From positions 140,801 to 204,800 of the forward strand of contig JBFWSW010000002.1 in the NCBI GenBank assembly GCA_050248155.1: DNA of 64,000 nt, in the 5' to 3' direction. The position numbers and the translations under genes were made by a program. Position 1 is the stretch's first letter, and every line of letters begins with the position of its first letter. Shown here piece by piece: positions 24,374 through 33,474 of this stretch. This DNA is from VFMC01 sp050248155 (GTDB lineage: Bacteria > Actinomycetota > Acidimicrobiia > Acidimicrobiales > Ilumatobacteraceae). The notes under the pieces were generated by a model, which was not told the origin of the DNA, did no database searches, and was given only the letters and a program-made list of their open reading frames with translations.

Positions 24374-25651
24374 TTGATCACCCCTCGGCCACCAGCAGCA
24401 GAACCGAGGCGTCCCGTCCCACCGGGGACGAGGCGCCTGGCCAAGCGGCCCGCGCACGAGCCGCGGCAGCGCAACCCGTGGCTGCCGGCCATCGCCGCGG
24501 CGTGCGTGCTCGGCGTGGTCATCATCGCCGGGGTGTCGGGTGGCGGAGAGGGCGACGCCAGCACCCCGACCACGCTCGACCCGGCGCTCGGCCCGATCGA
24601 GGCGACCGTGCCGGTCGTCACGCAGCCTCCGGTGGTCACACCGTCGTCGGAGGTGGCGGTCGAGAAGACCACCTTCGGCCGGGCGATCGCCAAGGGCAGC
24701 TTCGGCGAGGACGTCCGCGAGCTGCAGCAACGACTGACCGACCTCGGCTTCGCGCCGGGCCCGATCGACGGCATGTTCGGTTCGGGCACACAACAGGCCG
24801 TGTGGGCGTGGAAGAAGCTCGTCGGTGGCATGACGTGGCAGGACCTCGACTACAGCAACTCGGCGACCGTGGTGACGCCCGAGACCTGGTCGAAGATGCA
24901 GGACCCGGTCGTCATCCAGCCCCGCCGGCCGCAGGGCCCCGGCACGACCCACGTCGAGATCTACCTCCCCCTGCAGGTCCTCGTCGTGTTCAAGGACGAC
25001 GCGCCCGAGCTCATCGCCCACATCTCGAGCGGCGAGCTCGACGAGCAAGGGAACCCGATCACGTTCTGCGAGGAAGCGCTCTACGACACCGACGAGAACG
25101 GCGAGCCACTCGATCCGCCCGTCGAGAAGGCGATCTGCGCCGAGGCCAAGTCGCCCGGCGGTGTGTTCAAGTTCACGCGCCGCTACGAGGGCAAGCGCAC
25201 CAGCCCGCTCGGCGGCATGTTGAACCCGGTGTACTTCAACTACGGGCTCGCGGTGCACGGTGCCGAGAACGTGCCCACCCACCCGGCGTCGCACGGGTGC
25301 ATCCGGGTGAACAACGACATCGCCGAGTACTTCCCGAGCCTCGTCGCGAAGGGCGACCGGGTGTACGTGTGGGGTCACGACGGCAAGGAACCCGAGTACT
25401 ACAGCCGGGCCGAGAGCCTGCCCTCGTTCAACCGCCCCGATCCCAACGCCACGACGACGACGTCCAGCTCGACGACGTTGCCGCCCGCCACCACGGTCGC
25501 ATCGCAGGCGCCCACCACCACCAAGCCGTCGCCGACGACGACCGCCAAGCCTGCGGCCACCACCACCGTGGTGCCGACGACCGTCGCTCCCACCACACCG
25601 CCGCAGACGTCGGCGCCGGCGAACACCGTCGGTACCGTCGCGGCGCCCTGA
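24374..25651 (+). CDS. membrane-anchored L,D-transpeptidase with peptidoglycan-binding domain
   Basis: This 425-residue protein starts at a TTG at 24374 with GGAG seven bases upstream. A basic Pro/Arg-rich leader precedes one transmembrane helix (about 36-54). A peptidoglycan-binding domain lies near 108-150 (GSFGEDVRELQQRLTDLGFA) and a YkuD domain near 190-325 with H295, H307 and catalytic C309 in SHGCIRV. A Thr/Pro-rich tail of about 90 residues ends the protein. It would form 3-3 cross-links or anchor proteins at the wall. The domain order differs from the transpeptidase at 11109. Confidence 0.9.
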   Translation: MITPRPPAAEPRRPVPPGTRRLAKRPAHEPRQRNPWLPAIAAACVLGVVIIAGVSGGGEGDASTPTTLDPALGPIEATVPVVTQPPVVTPSSEVAVEKTTFGRAIAKGSFGEDVRELQQRLTDLGFAPGPIDGMFGSGTQQAVWAWKKLVGGMTWQDLDYSNSATVVTPETWSKMQDPVVIQPRRPQGPGTTHVEIYLPLQVLVVFKDDAPELIAHISSGELDEQGNPITFCEEALYDTDENGEPLDPPVEKAICAEAKSPGGVFKFTRRYEGKRTSPLGGMLNPVYFNYGLAVHGAENVPTHPASHGCIRVNNDIAEYFPSLVAKGDRVYVWGHDGKEPEYYSRAESLPSFNRPDPNATTTTSSSTTLPPATTVASQAPTTTKPSPTTTAKPAATTTVVPTTVAPTTPPQTSAPANTVGTVAAP

Positions 25652-25666
25652 TCCTCGACCCAACTT

Positions 25667-25703
25667 CGGCAGTCTCACGTCGTTGAGCGACGGCGCACTG
25701 CCG
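25667..25703. terminator. hairpin 1 between converging genes
   Basis: CGGCAGT (25667-25673) pairs with ACTGCCG (25697-25703), and an inner GTCG/CGAC dyad (25679-25691) extends the stem. It lies between converging genes (stops at 25651 and 25785), where a bidirectional terminator is expected. No T-run follows. Confidence 0.5.
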
Positions 25704-25727
25704 CAGCTCCGAGTGCATCCCGATTCT

Positions 25728-25764
25728 TGGCACTGACGAGTCGCTGAGCGACCCCGGACTGCCA
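25728..25764. terminator. hairpin 2 between converging genes, similar to hairpin 1
   Basis: TGGCA (25728-25732) pairs with TGCCA (25760-25764) and encloses a second dyad, TCGCT-G-AGCGA (25741-25751). The outer arms resemble the flanks of hairpin 1: CAACTTCGGCAGTC at 25661 and the complement of GACTGCCAGAGTTG at 25757 match at 12 of 14 positions. Confidence 0.45.
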
Positions 25765-25784
25765 GAGTTGTGGGCGGAACCGGG

Positions 25785-27173
25785 TCAGCAGCTGGTCGGT
25801 GGTGGTTCGCCGGCCAGGCGGGCCATGATCCAGGTCTGGACCTCGGCGAAGCCCTGGGCGAGCACCGAGCCGTGGTCGGCGCCCTCGTACACGGTGCGCT
25901 GCACCGTGACTCCGAGCTGGCAGTAGTCGGCCTCGATCAGCTCGCTCAGGATCGGTGGGACGACGTTGTCGGCCGAGCCGTGGAGGATGAGGACGGGGGC
26001 CGAGGGCGCCACCCCGCCCGGTGAGTTCGCCTCGAACACGGCCTGCCAGCCAGCGTGTTCGGTGCCGTCGCGCTGGATGTCGGGCGAGTCCTCGGCGAGG
26101 CTGAAGGCCTCCGCGGTGCAGGTGTCGGCGGCTGCCGCGAGGACGTCGAGGCCCTCTTCGGTGACCAACGCGTCGGCGGGCAGGTCGGGGTAGGCCGCGG
26201 CGAAGCCGGCGTCGAGCATCAGCCCGAACCCGCCACCCGCGAAGCCGCTCGCGGCTCCGGTCCCCCGCTCGATCAGCGCGATGTCGCCGGGCGGCGCGCC
26301 CGCCACCGTCCCCACCACGTCGAGCTCGGGGGCGTAGGTCGCCGCCATCTCGCCCGCCATCAGCGCCGCGTGCCCTCCCTGGGAGTGACCGAAGATCGCG
26401 ACGGGCGACGCGGCATCGACACCCGTGCCGGCGAGCTGCGCCGCTGCACGCACGATGTCGAGCACGCCGCGGCCCTCCGACTGGCCGACGAGGTACGGAT
26501 GCACGCCCGGTGTGCCGAGCCCCTCGTAGTCGGTCGCCACGTAGGTGAACCCCAGCGCGACGATCGCGGAGGCGAGCAGCGCCTCGCTGGTGCTGCCGAA
26601 CGACTTCGACGGAGCGCAGCGGTCGGCGAGCCCCGTCGTGCCGTGTGCCCAGCTCAGCACCGGGCGCGCAGTGCCCGCGTCACCCGCCGGCGCGACGACG
26701 ACGCCGCTCACCGCGACCGGATCGCCACCGACGCTCTCGCTCCGGTACAGCACGAGCCACGCCGTCGTGCCGATCGGCGGTGGCTCGATCGGGCGCGCCC
26801 AGATGAGATCACCGTTCGCGGATCCGGGGAGTGGGTCGGGCGGGGTGTAGAAGTCGTCGCCCTGCGGCGCGACGAGCGTCGTCGACGGACTCGCGGGATC
26901 GGACGTGGTCACCGGGTCGCTGGTCGGGGGATCGGTGCCGTCGGGCACCGGGCTCGTCGCGGGTGCTGACGTCGGCGACGACGTGCCGTCCGGCGGTGCC
27001 GAGGTCGTGGTCGCCGGAGCGGTCGCAGGAGGGGTCGAGCTCGACCCGCTCGGCCCGTCGTCGCTGCACGCCGTGAGGCCCGCGAGCGCGAACGACACCA
27101 CCACCGCGACCAGCGACCTGGCACGATGGCGCGCATGGCGCGCATCGAGTACGACGAGTTCGGGCTGTTCCAC
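25785..27173 (-). CDS. secreted lipoprotein lipase (secretory lipase family)
   Basis: The body is an alpha/beta hydrolase resembling the secretory-lipase (LIP) family: SWAHGTTG near the oxyanion site, the nucleophile elbow FGHSQGGHAALMAGE, and a late ILHGSADNVVPP and YEGADHGS giving Asp and His. A Ser/Thr/Pro linker precedes it and a lipobox ends GLTAC. The start is uncertain. GTG at 27173 gives an Arg/His-rich n-region fitting a signal peptide but overlaps the divergent gene at 27126 by 48 bases; GTGs at 27098-27104 avoid overlap but leave no positive charge. Confidence 0.8.
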   Translation of the reverse strand: MEQPELVVLDARHARHRARSLVAVVVSFALAGLTACSDDGPSGSSSTPPATAPATTTSAPPDGTSSPTSAPATSPVPDGTDPPTSDPVTTSDPASPSTTLVAPQGDDFYTPPDPLPGSANGDLIWARPIEPPPIGTTAWLVLYRSESVGGDPVAVSGVVVAPAGDAGTARPVLSWAHGTTGLADRCAPSKSFGSTSEALLASAIVALGFTYVATDYEGLGTPGVHPYLVGQSEGRGVLDIVRAAAQLAGTGVDAASPVAIFGHSQGGHAALMAGEMAATYAPELDVVGTVAGAPPGDIALIERGTGAASGFAGGGFGLMLDAGFAAAYPDLPADALVTEEGLDVLAAAADTCTAEAFSLAEDSPDIQRDGTEHAGWQAVFEANSPGGVAPSAPVLILHGSADNVVPPILSELIEADYCQLGVTVQRTVYEGADHGSVLAQGFAEVQTWIMARLAGEPPPTSC

Positions 27174-28130
27174 GAGAACGCCTCCGAGTACGGGCTGCCG
27201 TTCGCAGCGCCGCCCATCGTACGGCGGGTGTCCGTTCCCACACCCGGCGCCCCGCACGTGAGCGCGCTCGTGTGGGGCGACGCGCCCGCCGAGATCGTGT
27301 TCGTGCACGGAGGCTCGCAGAACGCGCACACGTGGGACACCGTGATCATGGCGGTCGACCGGCCGGCGGTCGCCGTCGACCTGCCCGGCCACGGGCACTC
27401 CGGTTGGCGCGAGGACGGGATGTACACACCACCGGAGCTCGCTCGCGACGTGGCGGCTGCGGTCGAGCAGCTGGCGCCGGATGCTCACCTCGTGGTCGGC
27501 ATGTCGCTCGGCGGGCTCACCTCGATGGTGCTGGCGGCGCGGCGGCCCGATCTCGTGCGGAACCTGATGATGGTCGATGTGACGCCTGGCGTGAACCGGC
27601 AGAAGGCGAAGGCGATCATCGACTTCGTGAACGGGCCGCAGTCGTTCGAGAGCTTCGACGACCTGCTCCAGCGCACCATCGAGCACAACCCCACACGTTC
27701 GGTGTCGTCGTTGCGTCGCGGCATCCTGCACAACGCGGTGCAGCGCGACGACGGCTCGTGGGCGTGGCGATACGACCGGCGGGGACACGGCCGGACGAGC
27801 GACGACACGGGCGACGACGATCGCGACGCGACCGCCGAGCAGATGTCACCGTTGTGGGACGACTTCGGACGCATCGCCTGCCCGGTGACGGTGGTGCGCG
27901 GCAGCCTGTCGCCGGTGGTCGACGACGACGACATCGCCGAGTGCCGTCGCCGCCTGCCGTCCGTGCGCGTCGAGGTCGTCGACGGAGCCGGGCACAGCAT
28001 CCAGGGCGACCGCCCGCTCGAGCTGGCGGGACTGGTGGGCGACCTGCTGGCGGGACGATCGGGCTGGCCCGGTGACTCGACCGACAGGAGAGTGAGCGAA
28101 GTGAGCGAACGATGGAGGTCGAAGGACTAG
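27126..28130 (+). CDS. alpha/beta hydrolase
   Basis: This 334-residue soluble protein has FVHGGSQNAHTWD (HG motif), the DLPGHGHSGW strand, the nucleophile elbow VVGMSLGGLTS, an acid near VRGSLSPVVDDDD and the His in DGAGHSIQGD. The triad is complete. ATGs at 27126 and 27135 are both possible. Its start overlaps the proposed start of the divergent lipase, and its TAG shares the CTAG tetranucleotide with the stop of the convergent Ppx gene. The acceptor or substrate is unknown. Confidence 0.85.
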   Translation: MARMARIEYDEFGLFHENASEYGLPFAAPPIVRRVSVPTPGAPHVSALVWGDAPAEIVFVHGGSQNAHTWDTVIMAVDRPAVAVDLPGHGHSGWREDGMYTPPELARDVAAAVEQLAPDAHLVVGMSLGGLTSMVLAARRPDLVRNLMMVDVTPGVNRQKAKAIIDFVNGPQSFESFDDLLQRTIEHNPTRSVSSLRRGILHNAVQRDDGSWAWRYDRRGHGRTSDDTGDDDRDATAEQMSPLWDDFGRIACPVTVVRGSLSPVVDDDDIAECRRRLPSVRVEVVDGAGHSIQGDRPLELAGLVGDLLAGRSGWPGDSTDRRVSEVSERWRSKD

Positions 28131-29752
28131 CGCGTCACTGCGAGCACGTCGACCCTCGTGCCCAGCACGTGCTCGAGCAGTGCGCTCCGCTCGTGCGCGG
28201 TGTACACCTCGAGGCTGATGTCGGTGCCGGGCTCGGCGATGGCCTCGATCAGCAGACGATGGCGTCGGGCCTCGGCGCGCACGCCGAGCACCCGGCCGTC
28301 ATAGCTCCGGTCGAGCCCGATCGCGACGCGCAGGATGGCGGCCAGTGTGCGCACCACGGCCTGCGACTCGCCGTCGAGTGCCACGAACTGCGGATGTGAG
28401 GCCTTCGGGCTGCTCTTGCGGTGGTAGCGGGCGACGAGGGCGATGATCTCGATCTCGTGGTCGGTGAGGCCGGCGAGCTCGCTGTTGCGGATGACGTAGT
28501 ACGAGTGCAGGTGGTGCTTGCTGTGCGAGATGACGAGCCCGACGTTGGCCAGCGTCGACGCTGCTTCGAGGAACTCGCGGCAGTGGGCAGGCAGGCCGTG
28601 CAACCCCTGCGTCGCGTCGTACAGCTGCAAGGCGAGCATCGTCACGTGTGCCGAGTGCGCAGGGTTCGGATCGCACCGCTGCGCGAGGGTGGCGATGCTC
28701 TGGCGCGACACGTCGCGCAGGTGGTGGAGCTCGCCGGTGCCGTGGCTGCGTGACAGCGTGTCGAGCAGCACCCCCTCGCGCAGCGCGGATTCGCTGAAGA
28801 CGAACGAGGTGATGCCGTAGCTCTGTGCGATGCACTGGAGCACGAGCGCACCGCCGACGATGATGTCGGCACGAGCGGCTTCGAGTCCAGGGACCGCCGC
28901 CCGGCTGGAGGCCGTGCGCTTCTTGAGGAGGGCGGCCACCACGGCGTCGAGCTCGCCGGAGGAGAACTCGAAGCGGTTGAACGTGTGGGGTGCAGTCTGG
29001 CCGCGGGCGGCGTTCACGAGGCGGGCCACCGTCTCGGCCGTCCCCGACGATGCGACGGCGATGTCGAAGCCGAGATCGTGCACCTCGCGCTCGAACCCGG
29101 CGATGATCGAGCGCACGTACGACCGACACTCGTCGACCGCCCGGGGGGTGACCATGCCGGCGGGGAAGAAGCGATCGGTCAGCCGGACGGCCCCCAGCTT
29201 GAAGCTGCGCGCGGCGAGGGTGGCACCGTGCTGCCCCACGAGCACCTCGGTCGAGCCACCACCGATGTCGACGAGCACCAGCCGCCGGTCGAACACCGGC
29301 ACGCTCTGCAGCACGCCGAGATGGATGAGGCGCGCCTCCTCGACGCCGGAGATCACCTCGATCTCGATGCCCGCTTCCCGCCGGGCGCGACCGATGAACA
29401 TCTCGGCGTTGCCTGCCTCACGAACCGCGCTCGTCGCGACCGCGCGGACCGGCGCCCCGAACGTGCCTGCGATCGAGCTCATCCGGCGCAGGGCCCCGAT
29501 CCCACGGTCGATGGCATCGGGGGAGAGGACCTTCATGTCGCCACCGCCGTGGCCGAGACGGATCGTCTCCTTCTCGCGGGTCACGACCTCGTACGCGCTC
29601 GGGTCGCTGCCGACGACCCGGGCGACGACGAGATGGAAGCTGTTCGTGCCGATGTCGAGCGCCGCGAGGTACGCCCGGTCGGTCGGAGTGCCCGACACCC
29701 GCTCTTCCGCATGATCGACCTGGGACGAGGTCGCTGCCGGTGCGCGGGCCAC
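28127..29752 (-). CDS. Ppx/GppA exopolyphosphatase-family protein
   Basis: This 541-residue protein has the acetate/sugar-kinase-Hsp70-like N-terminal fold: LAALDIGTNSFHLVVARV, then VATSAVREAGNAE and LVDIGGGSTEVLVG, which bind phosphate. The C-terminal 200 residues contain an HD-like helical domain (SKHHLHSYYVIRNSEL, VARYHRKSSP). It hydrolyses inorganic polyphosphate or pppGpp. GTG at 29752 starts the gene two bases after the metallopeptidase stop, implying one transcript with the genes upstream. Its stop overlaps that of the hydrolase at 27126. Confidence 0.92.
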   Translation of the reverse strand: MARAPAATSSQVDHAEERVSGTPTDRAYLAALDIGTNSFHLVVARVVGSDPSAYEVVTREKETIRLGHGGGDMKVLSPDAIDRGIGALRRMSSIAGTFGAPVRAVATSAVREAGNAEMFIGRARREAGIEIEVISGVEEARLIHLGVLQSVPVFDRRLVLVDIGGGSTEVLVGQHGATLAARSFKLGAVRLTDRFFPAGMVTPRAVDECRSYVRSIIAGFEREVHDLGFDIAVASSGTAETVARLVNAARGQTAPHTFNRFEFSSGELDAVVAALLKKRTASSRAAVPGLEAARADIIVGGALVLQCIAQSYGITSFVFSESALREGVLLDTLSRSHGTGELHHLRDVSRQSIATLAQRCDPNPAHSAHVTMLALQLYDATQGLHGLPAHCREFLEAASTLANVGLVISHSKHHLHSYYVIRNSELAGLTDHEIEIIALVARYHRKSSPKASHPQFVALDGESQAVVRTLAAILRVAIGLDRSYDGRVLGVRAEARRHRLLIEAIAEPGTDISLEVYTAHERSALLEHVLGTRVDVLAVTR

Positions 29753-29754
29753 GG

Positions 29755-31281
29755 CTAGCCCAGGCGGCTCTGGCAGCCGCTCATGCCGTCGAGCACGCCG
29801 GTGCGGAAGGCATCGATCTTCTCGAACGCCGTGCCGTTGACGTCGGTGCTGCTCGACTCGTCGCCGAGCAGGACCGCGGTGTTGACCGCCTCGTCGAGGT
29901 CGCCTGCGGACAGCAGGATCTCCTGGTTGGGATCTCGCGCCACGACGTTGCCGTTCTCGTCGACGATGAGGTTGCCGTTCTCGTCGACGGCGGGGACGAT
30001 GTCGACGATCCAGACCCCGACCAGGCAGTCGTTCAGCAACACGCGCGGTTCGCCGGTGAGCGAGCTCTGGAGCGCGACCTGCACGGCGTCGCTGTACGCG
30101 GACGCGATGGGGTAGCTGAACGACAGGTCACCCAGCAGGTTGTACAGATCCTGGACGAACCCGTCGTCGTACACGATCGTGTTCGTACTGGCGCAGTAGG
30201 TCGCGGTGTTCACCAACGACTCTGCCGAACGATCGTCGCAGGCCGGTGCGCCGGCATCTGCCGTGAACGCCTGGAGGGTCGGGGAGGTGAAGGCGATGTT
30301 GCTCGCCTCGAGGGTGGGCAGCCAGAAGGTGTCGAGTGCCTTGGGGAGCGCCTCGAGGATCTGGTCGAAGGGCAGGTTGCCGCCCGACGCGAAGTCCTCC
30401 TCGGACAGGAACTGCAGGTCGATGCGCGGGTTCGGGTCGTCCTGGAAGGACTTGCAGCGCTCGATGCCCTTGATGAAGCCCTCCTGGAACGCGCCGACCC
30501 GGTCGAAGCCGGTGCCGTGTCCGTTGGGGTCGGCCTCGACGTCGATGCCGGGAGGGTCGCGCACCTCGACCATGGCGACGAGCCCGGCCTTGATGTCCTC
30601 GTCGTCGAACTGCAAGAGGTCGCTCTCGCCGAGCGCGACGTGCGCAGCCCATGCGCCGGCGAAGCAGTCGGCCTGCTGCTCGTTCTCGACAGTGGGTCGA
30701 TTGAGGTCGAAGAAGCCCGACCGGGCCTGGATGGCGTGGCCGTACTCGTGCGCCGCGACCACCGCGACGGCTGCGTTGCCGAGCTTGTCGACGAGCGTGG
30801 GCAGCAGCTCGTAGTCGTCGTAGACGATGATGTCGCCACAGTCGGTGTAGAACGCGTTCCCCTCGACCTCTTCGTACGGCACCGGCCCCTGACAGCTCTC
30901 GGGCAGGTCGGTGCGGTCGGGATACAGCGCGTAGATGCCGGCGACCGGTTCGAAAGCGGTGCCGTAGAGGGACGGGAAGTTCTCGGCCCAGAAGTCGGTG
31001 ATGTCCTGGAACGCCGCGTTCATGTAGTTGTCGTAGGGCTGCGGCGTCTTGTTGTCACCGAGGTCGATGATGCCACCGTCGACCGGTGGCGGCACGGTGC
31101 CGTCGGACGGATCGAGGGGGCTGCTGGTCTCGGGTGGCGTCGTCGAGTCGGTCGGGGTGCTCGTGTCGACCGATCCGGAACCGTCGTCGGAGCGGCGTGC
31201 CGTGACGCCCTGGTCGGTGCTGCCGCACGCTGTCAGCAGGAGGACGGACAGGGCAACGGCGACCGATCGACGGCGAGACAT
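29755..31281 (-). CDS. lipoprotein neutral zinc metallopeptidase (YpfJ-like)
   Basis: This 508-residue protein has a lipobox ending LLLTAC, a Ser/Thr/Pro linker to about residue 70 and a metallopeptidase domain with the zinc motif AAHEYGHAIQARS and a downstream NEQQADCFAGAWA, where the Glu is a likely third ligand. This pairing is typical of the putative neutral zinc metallopeptidase family. The C-terminal 250 residues look like a second, related but zinc-free half. The ATG at 31281 is preferred over 31293. It acts outside the membrane. Confidence 0.85.
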   Translation of the reverse strand: MSRRRSVAVALSVLLLTACGSTDQGVTARRSDDGSGSVDTSTPTDSTTPPETSSPLDPSDGTVPPPVDGGIIDLGDNKTPQPYDNYMNAAFQDITDFWAENFPSLYGTAFEPVAGIYALYPDRTDLPESCQGPVPYEEVEGNAFYTDCGDIIVYDDYELLPTLVDKLGNAAVAVVAAHEYGHAIQARSGFFDLNRPTVENEQQADCFAGAWAAHVALGESDLLQFDDEDIKAGLVAMVEVRDPPGIDVEADPNGHGTGFDRVGAFQEGFIKGIERCKSFQDDPNPRIDLQFLSEEDFASGGNLPFDQILEALPKALDTFWLPTLEASNIAFTSPTLQAFTADAGAPACDDRSAESLVNTATYCASTNTIVYDDGFVQDLYNLLGDLSFSYPIASAYSDAVQVALQSSLTGEPRVLLNDCLVGVWIVDIVPAVDENGNLIVDENGNVVARDPNQEILLSAGDLDEAVNTAVLLGDESSSTDVNGTAFEKIDAFRTGVLDGMSGCQSRLG

Positions 31282-31323
31282 CGTGGCGAGCATAGGTCGG
31301 GTCGACCCGCTGCCGCCTCGCAC

Positions 31324-32019
31324 TCAGCCCTCGGCTTGCGACCGGGCGAGCAGGTTGCGCATCTCGATGATCTCCTCGCGCTGGCTGCCCGCCATCTGCT
31401 CGGCCATCAGGCGGACCTCGGCCGTCCCGGCGTGCTCGGCGGCGTAGTCGGCCATGTGGACGCCACCCTCGTGGTGGGTCGACATGAGCTGCACGAAGAT
31501 GCGATCGGCGTCTGCCCCGCTGGCGTCGACGAGGGCATCGATGTCGTCCTGGGTGGCGAGCCCCGGCATGCGATCGACGTCGACCGGTTCACCCATCCAG
31601 ACCATCGCGAGGTCGCTGTCGTTCACCTCGGGCTTGCCGTAGTCGCGCAGCAGCTGGATCATCCGGCCGATCTCCATGTTCTGCCCGACGAGGATCTCGC
31701 GGGCGATGGTGCGCAGATCGCCATCGGTCCCCTCGTCGGCGAGGAAGATGAAGCTCATCTGCACGGCCTGCTCGTGGTGCACGCGCATGTCCTGCAGGAA
31801 GCCGACGTCCACGTCGTTCGCGTTCGGGATCGCGCGGTTGTTGCCGATCACGTAGCCGATCGCGCCGCCCAGCAGCGCGAGCGACAGAGCGATCGCCACG
31901 AGGTTCACCGGGTTGCGCCACCACGGCAGCACGACGACGTCGTCGTCGAGATCTGCCTCGGGCGTCGGGTCCGACCCCGGTTCGGGACCTGGAACGGCCT
32001 CGAGCACGTCGTTGCTCAT
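31324..32019 (-). CDS. DUF305-family membrane-anchored protein
   Basis: After a soluble acidic leader, one transmembrane segment (PVNLVAIALSLALLGGAIGYVIG) anchors a DUF305 domain. Its repeated signature is present twice, DVGFLQDMRVHHEQAVQMS and FVQLMSTHHEGGVHMADYA, each with a paired-His motif. DUF305 folds as a ferritin-like four-helix bundle and often accompanies copper or metal proteins; metal binding is plausible here but no copper genes are nearby. The gap of 42 bases to the metallopeptidase suggests co-transcription. Confidence 0.88.
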   Translation of the reverse strand: MSNDVLEAVPGPEPGSDPTPEADLDDDVVVLPWWRNPVNLVAIALSLALLGGAIGYVIGNNRAIPNANDVDVGFLQDMRVHHEQAVQMSFIFLADEGTDGDLRTIAREILVGQNMEIGRMIQLLRDYGKPEVNDSDLAMVWMGEPVDVDRMPGLATQDDIDALVDASGADADRIFVQLMSTHHEGGVHMADYAAEHAGTAEVRLMAEQMAGSQREEIIEMRNLLARSQAEG

Positions 32020-32099
32020 GGCCTACAGCCTGCCACCGTCGAGGCGGCTTCCCTCGTCAGCGGTCGCCGGTGAGCGAGGGCAGGACCGGCGCGCTCAGA

Positions 32100-32762
32100 T
32101 CAGAACCGGCCGCGGGCGGTGCCGGTGAGCCCGACCACCTCGGCGCCGCCGGCGAACATCCCCGCCATGGCCTTGCGCTCGAAGCCCCGAGCCCCGGTGA
32201 CTGCGCCGAAGCGCTCGATCACCTCGTCGGGGGTGATGTCGAGGTGCGTCGCGATCGCGTCGATGTCGGAGCGGCGCAGGTCGATGACGGCAGGATGATC
32301 TCCGCCACGGAGCCTGCGCACCAGCGTCAGGTAACCGAGCAGCAGCGACGTCGCGTCACCTTCGGTGAACTCGACGGCGTACCCGCCCGCGGCGATGCGC
32401 CCGTCGTCGATCTCGAGGGGGATGCGCGGAGGCACGAGCGACCCGAGGTCGAGCCCGTAGAGCAAGGAGACGGAACCGGCGAGCTCCTCGGTCAGCACGA
32501 CGCGAGCGCGCTCGATGTCGCGCAGGGTGCGGGCGCCGAACGCGCCGCCGCTCGTTCGGGCCAGGGATCGTCGCGAGAGCCCTGCGGTGACCCGCCGCTC
32601 GACGAGGAGCTCGGCGAGCCGTTCGGCGAACTCGTGGTTCCTGATGTCGATGTTCTGGTCGTTGCTCACGGCTCGTCCCTTCGCCCGTGCGGTCGCGCGT
32701 CTGCGTGTTCCGGTCGCGTTCATCGGCGCCACCTCGTTCACACTTGAGGGTGAATCAGCCAC
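32100..32762 (-). CDS. HTH-like protein, paralogue of the adjacent gene
   Basis: This protein of about 220 residues starts with a GTG at 32762 that overlaps the upstream gene's stop by eight bases (an alternative ATG is at 32723). An XRE-like HTH is suggested by AERLAELLVERRVTAGLSRR to LRDIERAR. A middle block, IAAGGYAVEFTEGDATSLLL then YLTLVRRLR, matches the neighbour's equivalent block, so the two are duplicates. Unlike the neighbour, it lacks a membrane segment. The function is unknown; DNA binding is inferred only from the HTH pattern. Confidence 0.6.
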   Translation of the reverse strand: MADSPSSVNEVAPMNATGTRRRATARAKGRAVSNDQNIDIRNHEFAERLAELLVERRVTAGLSRRSLARTSGGAFGARTLRDIERARVVLTEELAGSVSLLYGLDLGSLVPPRIPLEIDDGRIAAGGYAVEFTEGDATSLLLGYLTLVRRLRGGDHPAVIDLRRSDIDAIATHLDITPDEVIERFGAVTGARGFERKAMAGMFAGGAEVVGLTGTARGRF

Positions 32763-33366
32763 CGGAGGTGCGTCCGTCGGCAGTGGCCGTCGCCGGGCTG
32801 CTGTGGTCGGTGAGCCCTGCCAGGCCCAGCGCGACCGCTCCCGCGATCAGGCTGCCGGTCACCACCCGCTGCTCGGCGAGCGACGCGGCGAGCACGGCGT
32901 CGAGGTGCTGCGAGGGCGCTCGTGCCCCGCGGAGGAACTCGTTGATCGCCTGCAAGTCGTCGTTGCGCAGCGGCACCGCCTGGGTCTCGTCCGCGTTGCG
33001 CAGCTGTCGCGTCAATCGGAAGTAGGCCGTGACCAACGATTCCGCGTCGCCCGGTGTGAAGGTGACCGCGATGTGACCGCACCGGATGACGCCATCGGGA
33101 CGGATGTCGAGGCGATCGCGTCGACCCGGGAGCACGTCGGTGGCGTCGATGCCGTACAACTCGGTCAGCCGAGCGACGACCGACGCGTCGAGGGGCAGCT
33201 TGCCTGCCTCGGCGCGTTCGAGCTCGCGCCGGCTGAAGCGTCCCTCGCTGCGGTGGGCCAGCCATCGCAGCGGGATGTGTCGGCGCTGGCGCGCTGCGCG
33301 CAGCTCGACTGCGACCTGGCGCACGAACACGGGGCTCGGCGAGTCGATGTCGCTGCCGTCGATCAC
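32755..33366 (-). CDS. HTH-like protein with C-terminal hydrophobic segment, paralogue of the adjacent gene
   Basis: This 203-residue protein begins at GTG 33366. An HTH-like N-terminus (VELRAARQRRHIPLRWLAHR, SRRELERAEAGKL) is followed by GVIRCGHIAVTFTPGDAES and AYFRLTRQLR, matching the downstream protein. The C-terminus has one hydrophobic stretch (VTGSLIAGAVALGLAGL) that could anchor it in the membrane. The pairing of a soluble and a membrane-tethered form suggests a two-part regulator. It is divergent from the liv operon, 108 bases from livG, and could control it. No known family is recognised. Confidence 0.6.
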   Translation of the reverse strand: MIDGSDIDSPSPVFVRQVAVELRAARQRRHIPLRWLAHRSEGRFSRRELERAEAGKLPLDASVVARLTELYGIDATDVLPGRRDRLDIRPDGVIRCGHIAVTFTPGDAESLVTAYFRLTRQLRNADETQAVPLRNDDLQAINEFLRGARAPSQHLDAVLAASLAEQRVVTGSLIAGAVALGLAGLTDHSSPATATADGRTSGG

Positions 33367-33474
33367 GCAGCTCTCATCGGCATGGGAACGGCTCCGCTGC
33401 AGTGGAATTCCTGGTCCGATGGACGGGGCGCCGCGCGCAGGCGGCTACTGTCTGGCGAACTCACGGGGGGAAGC

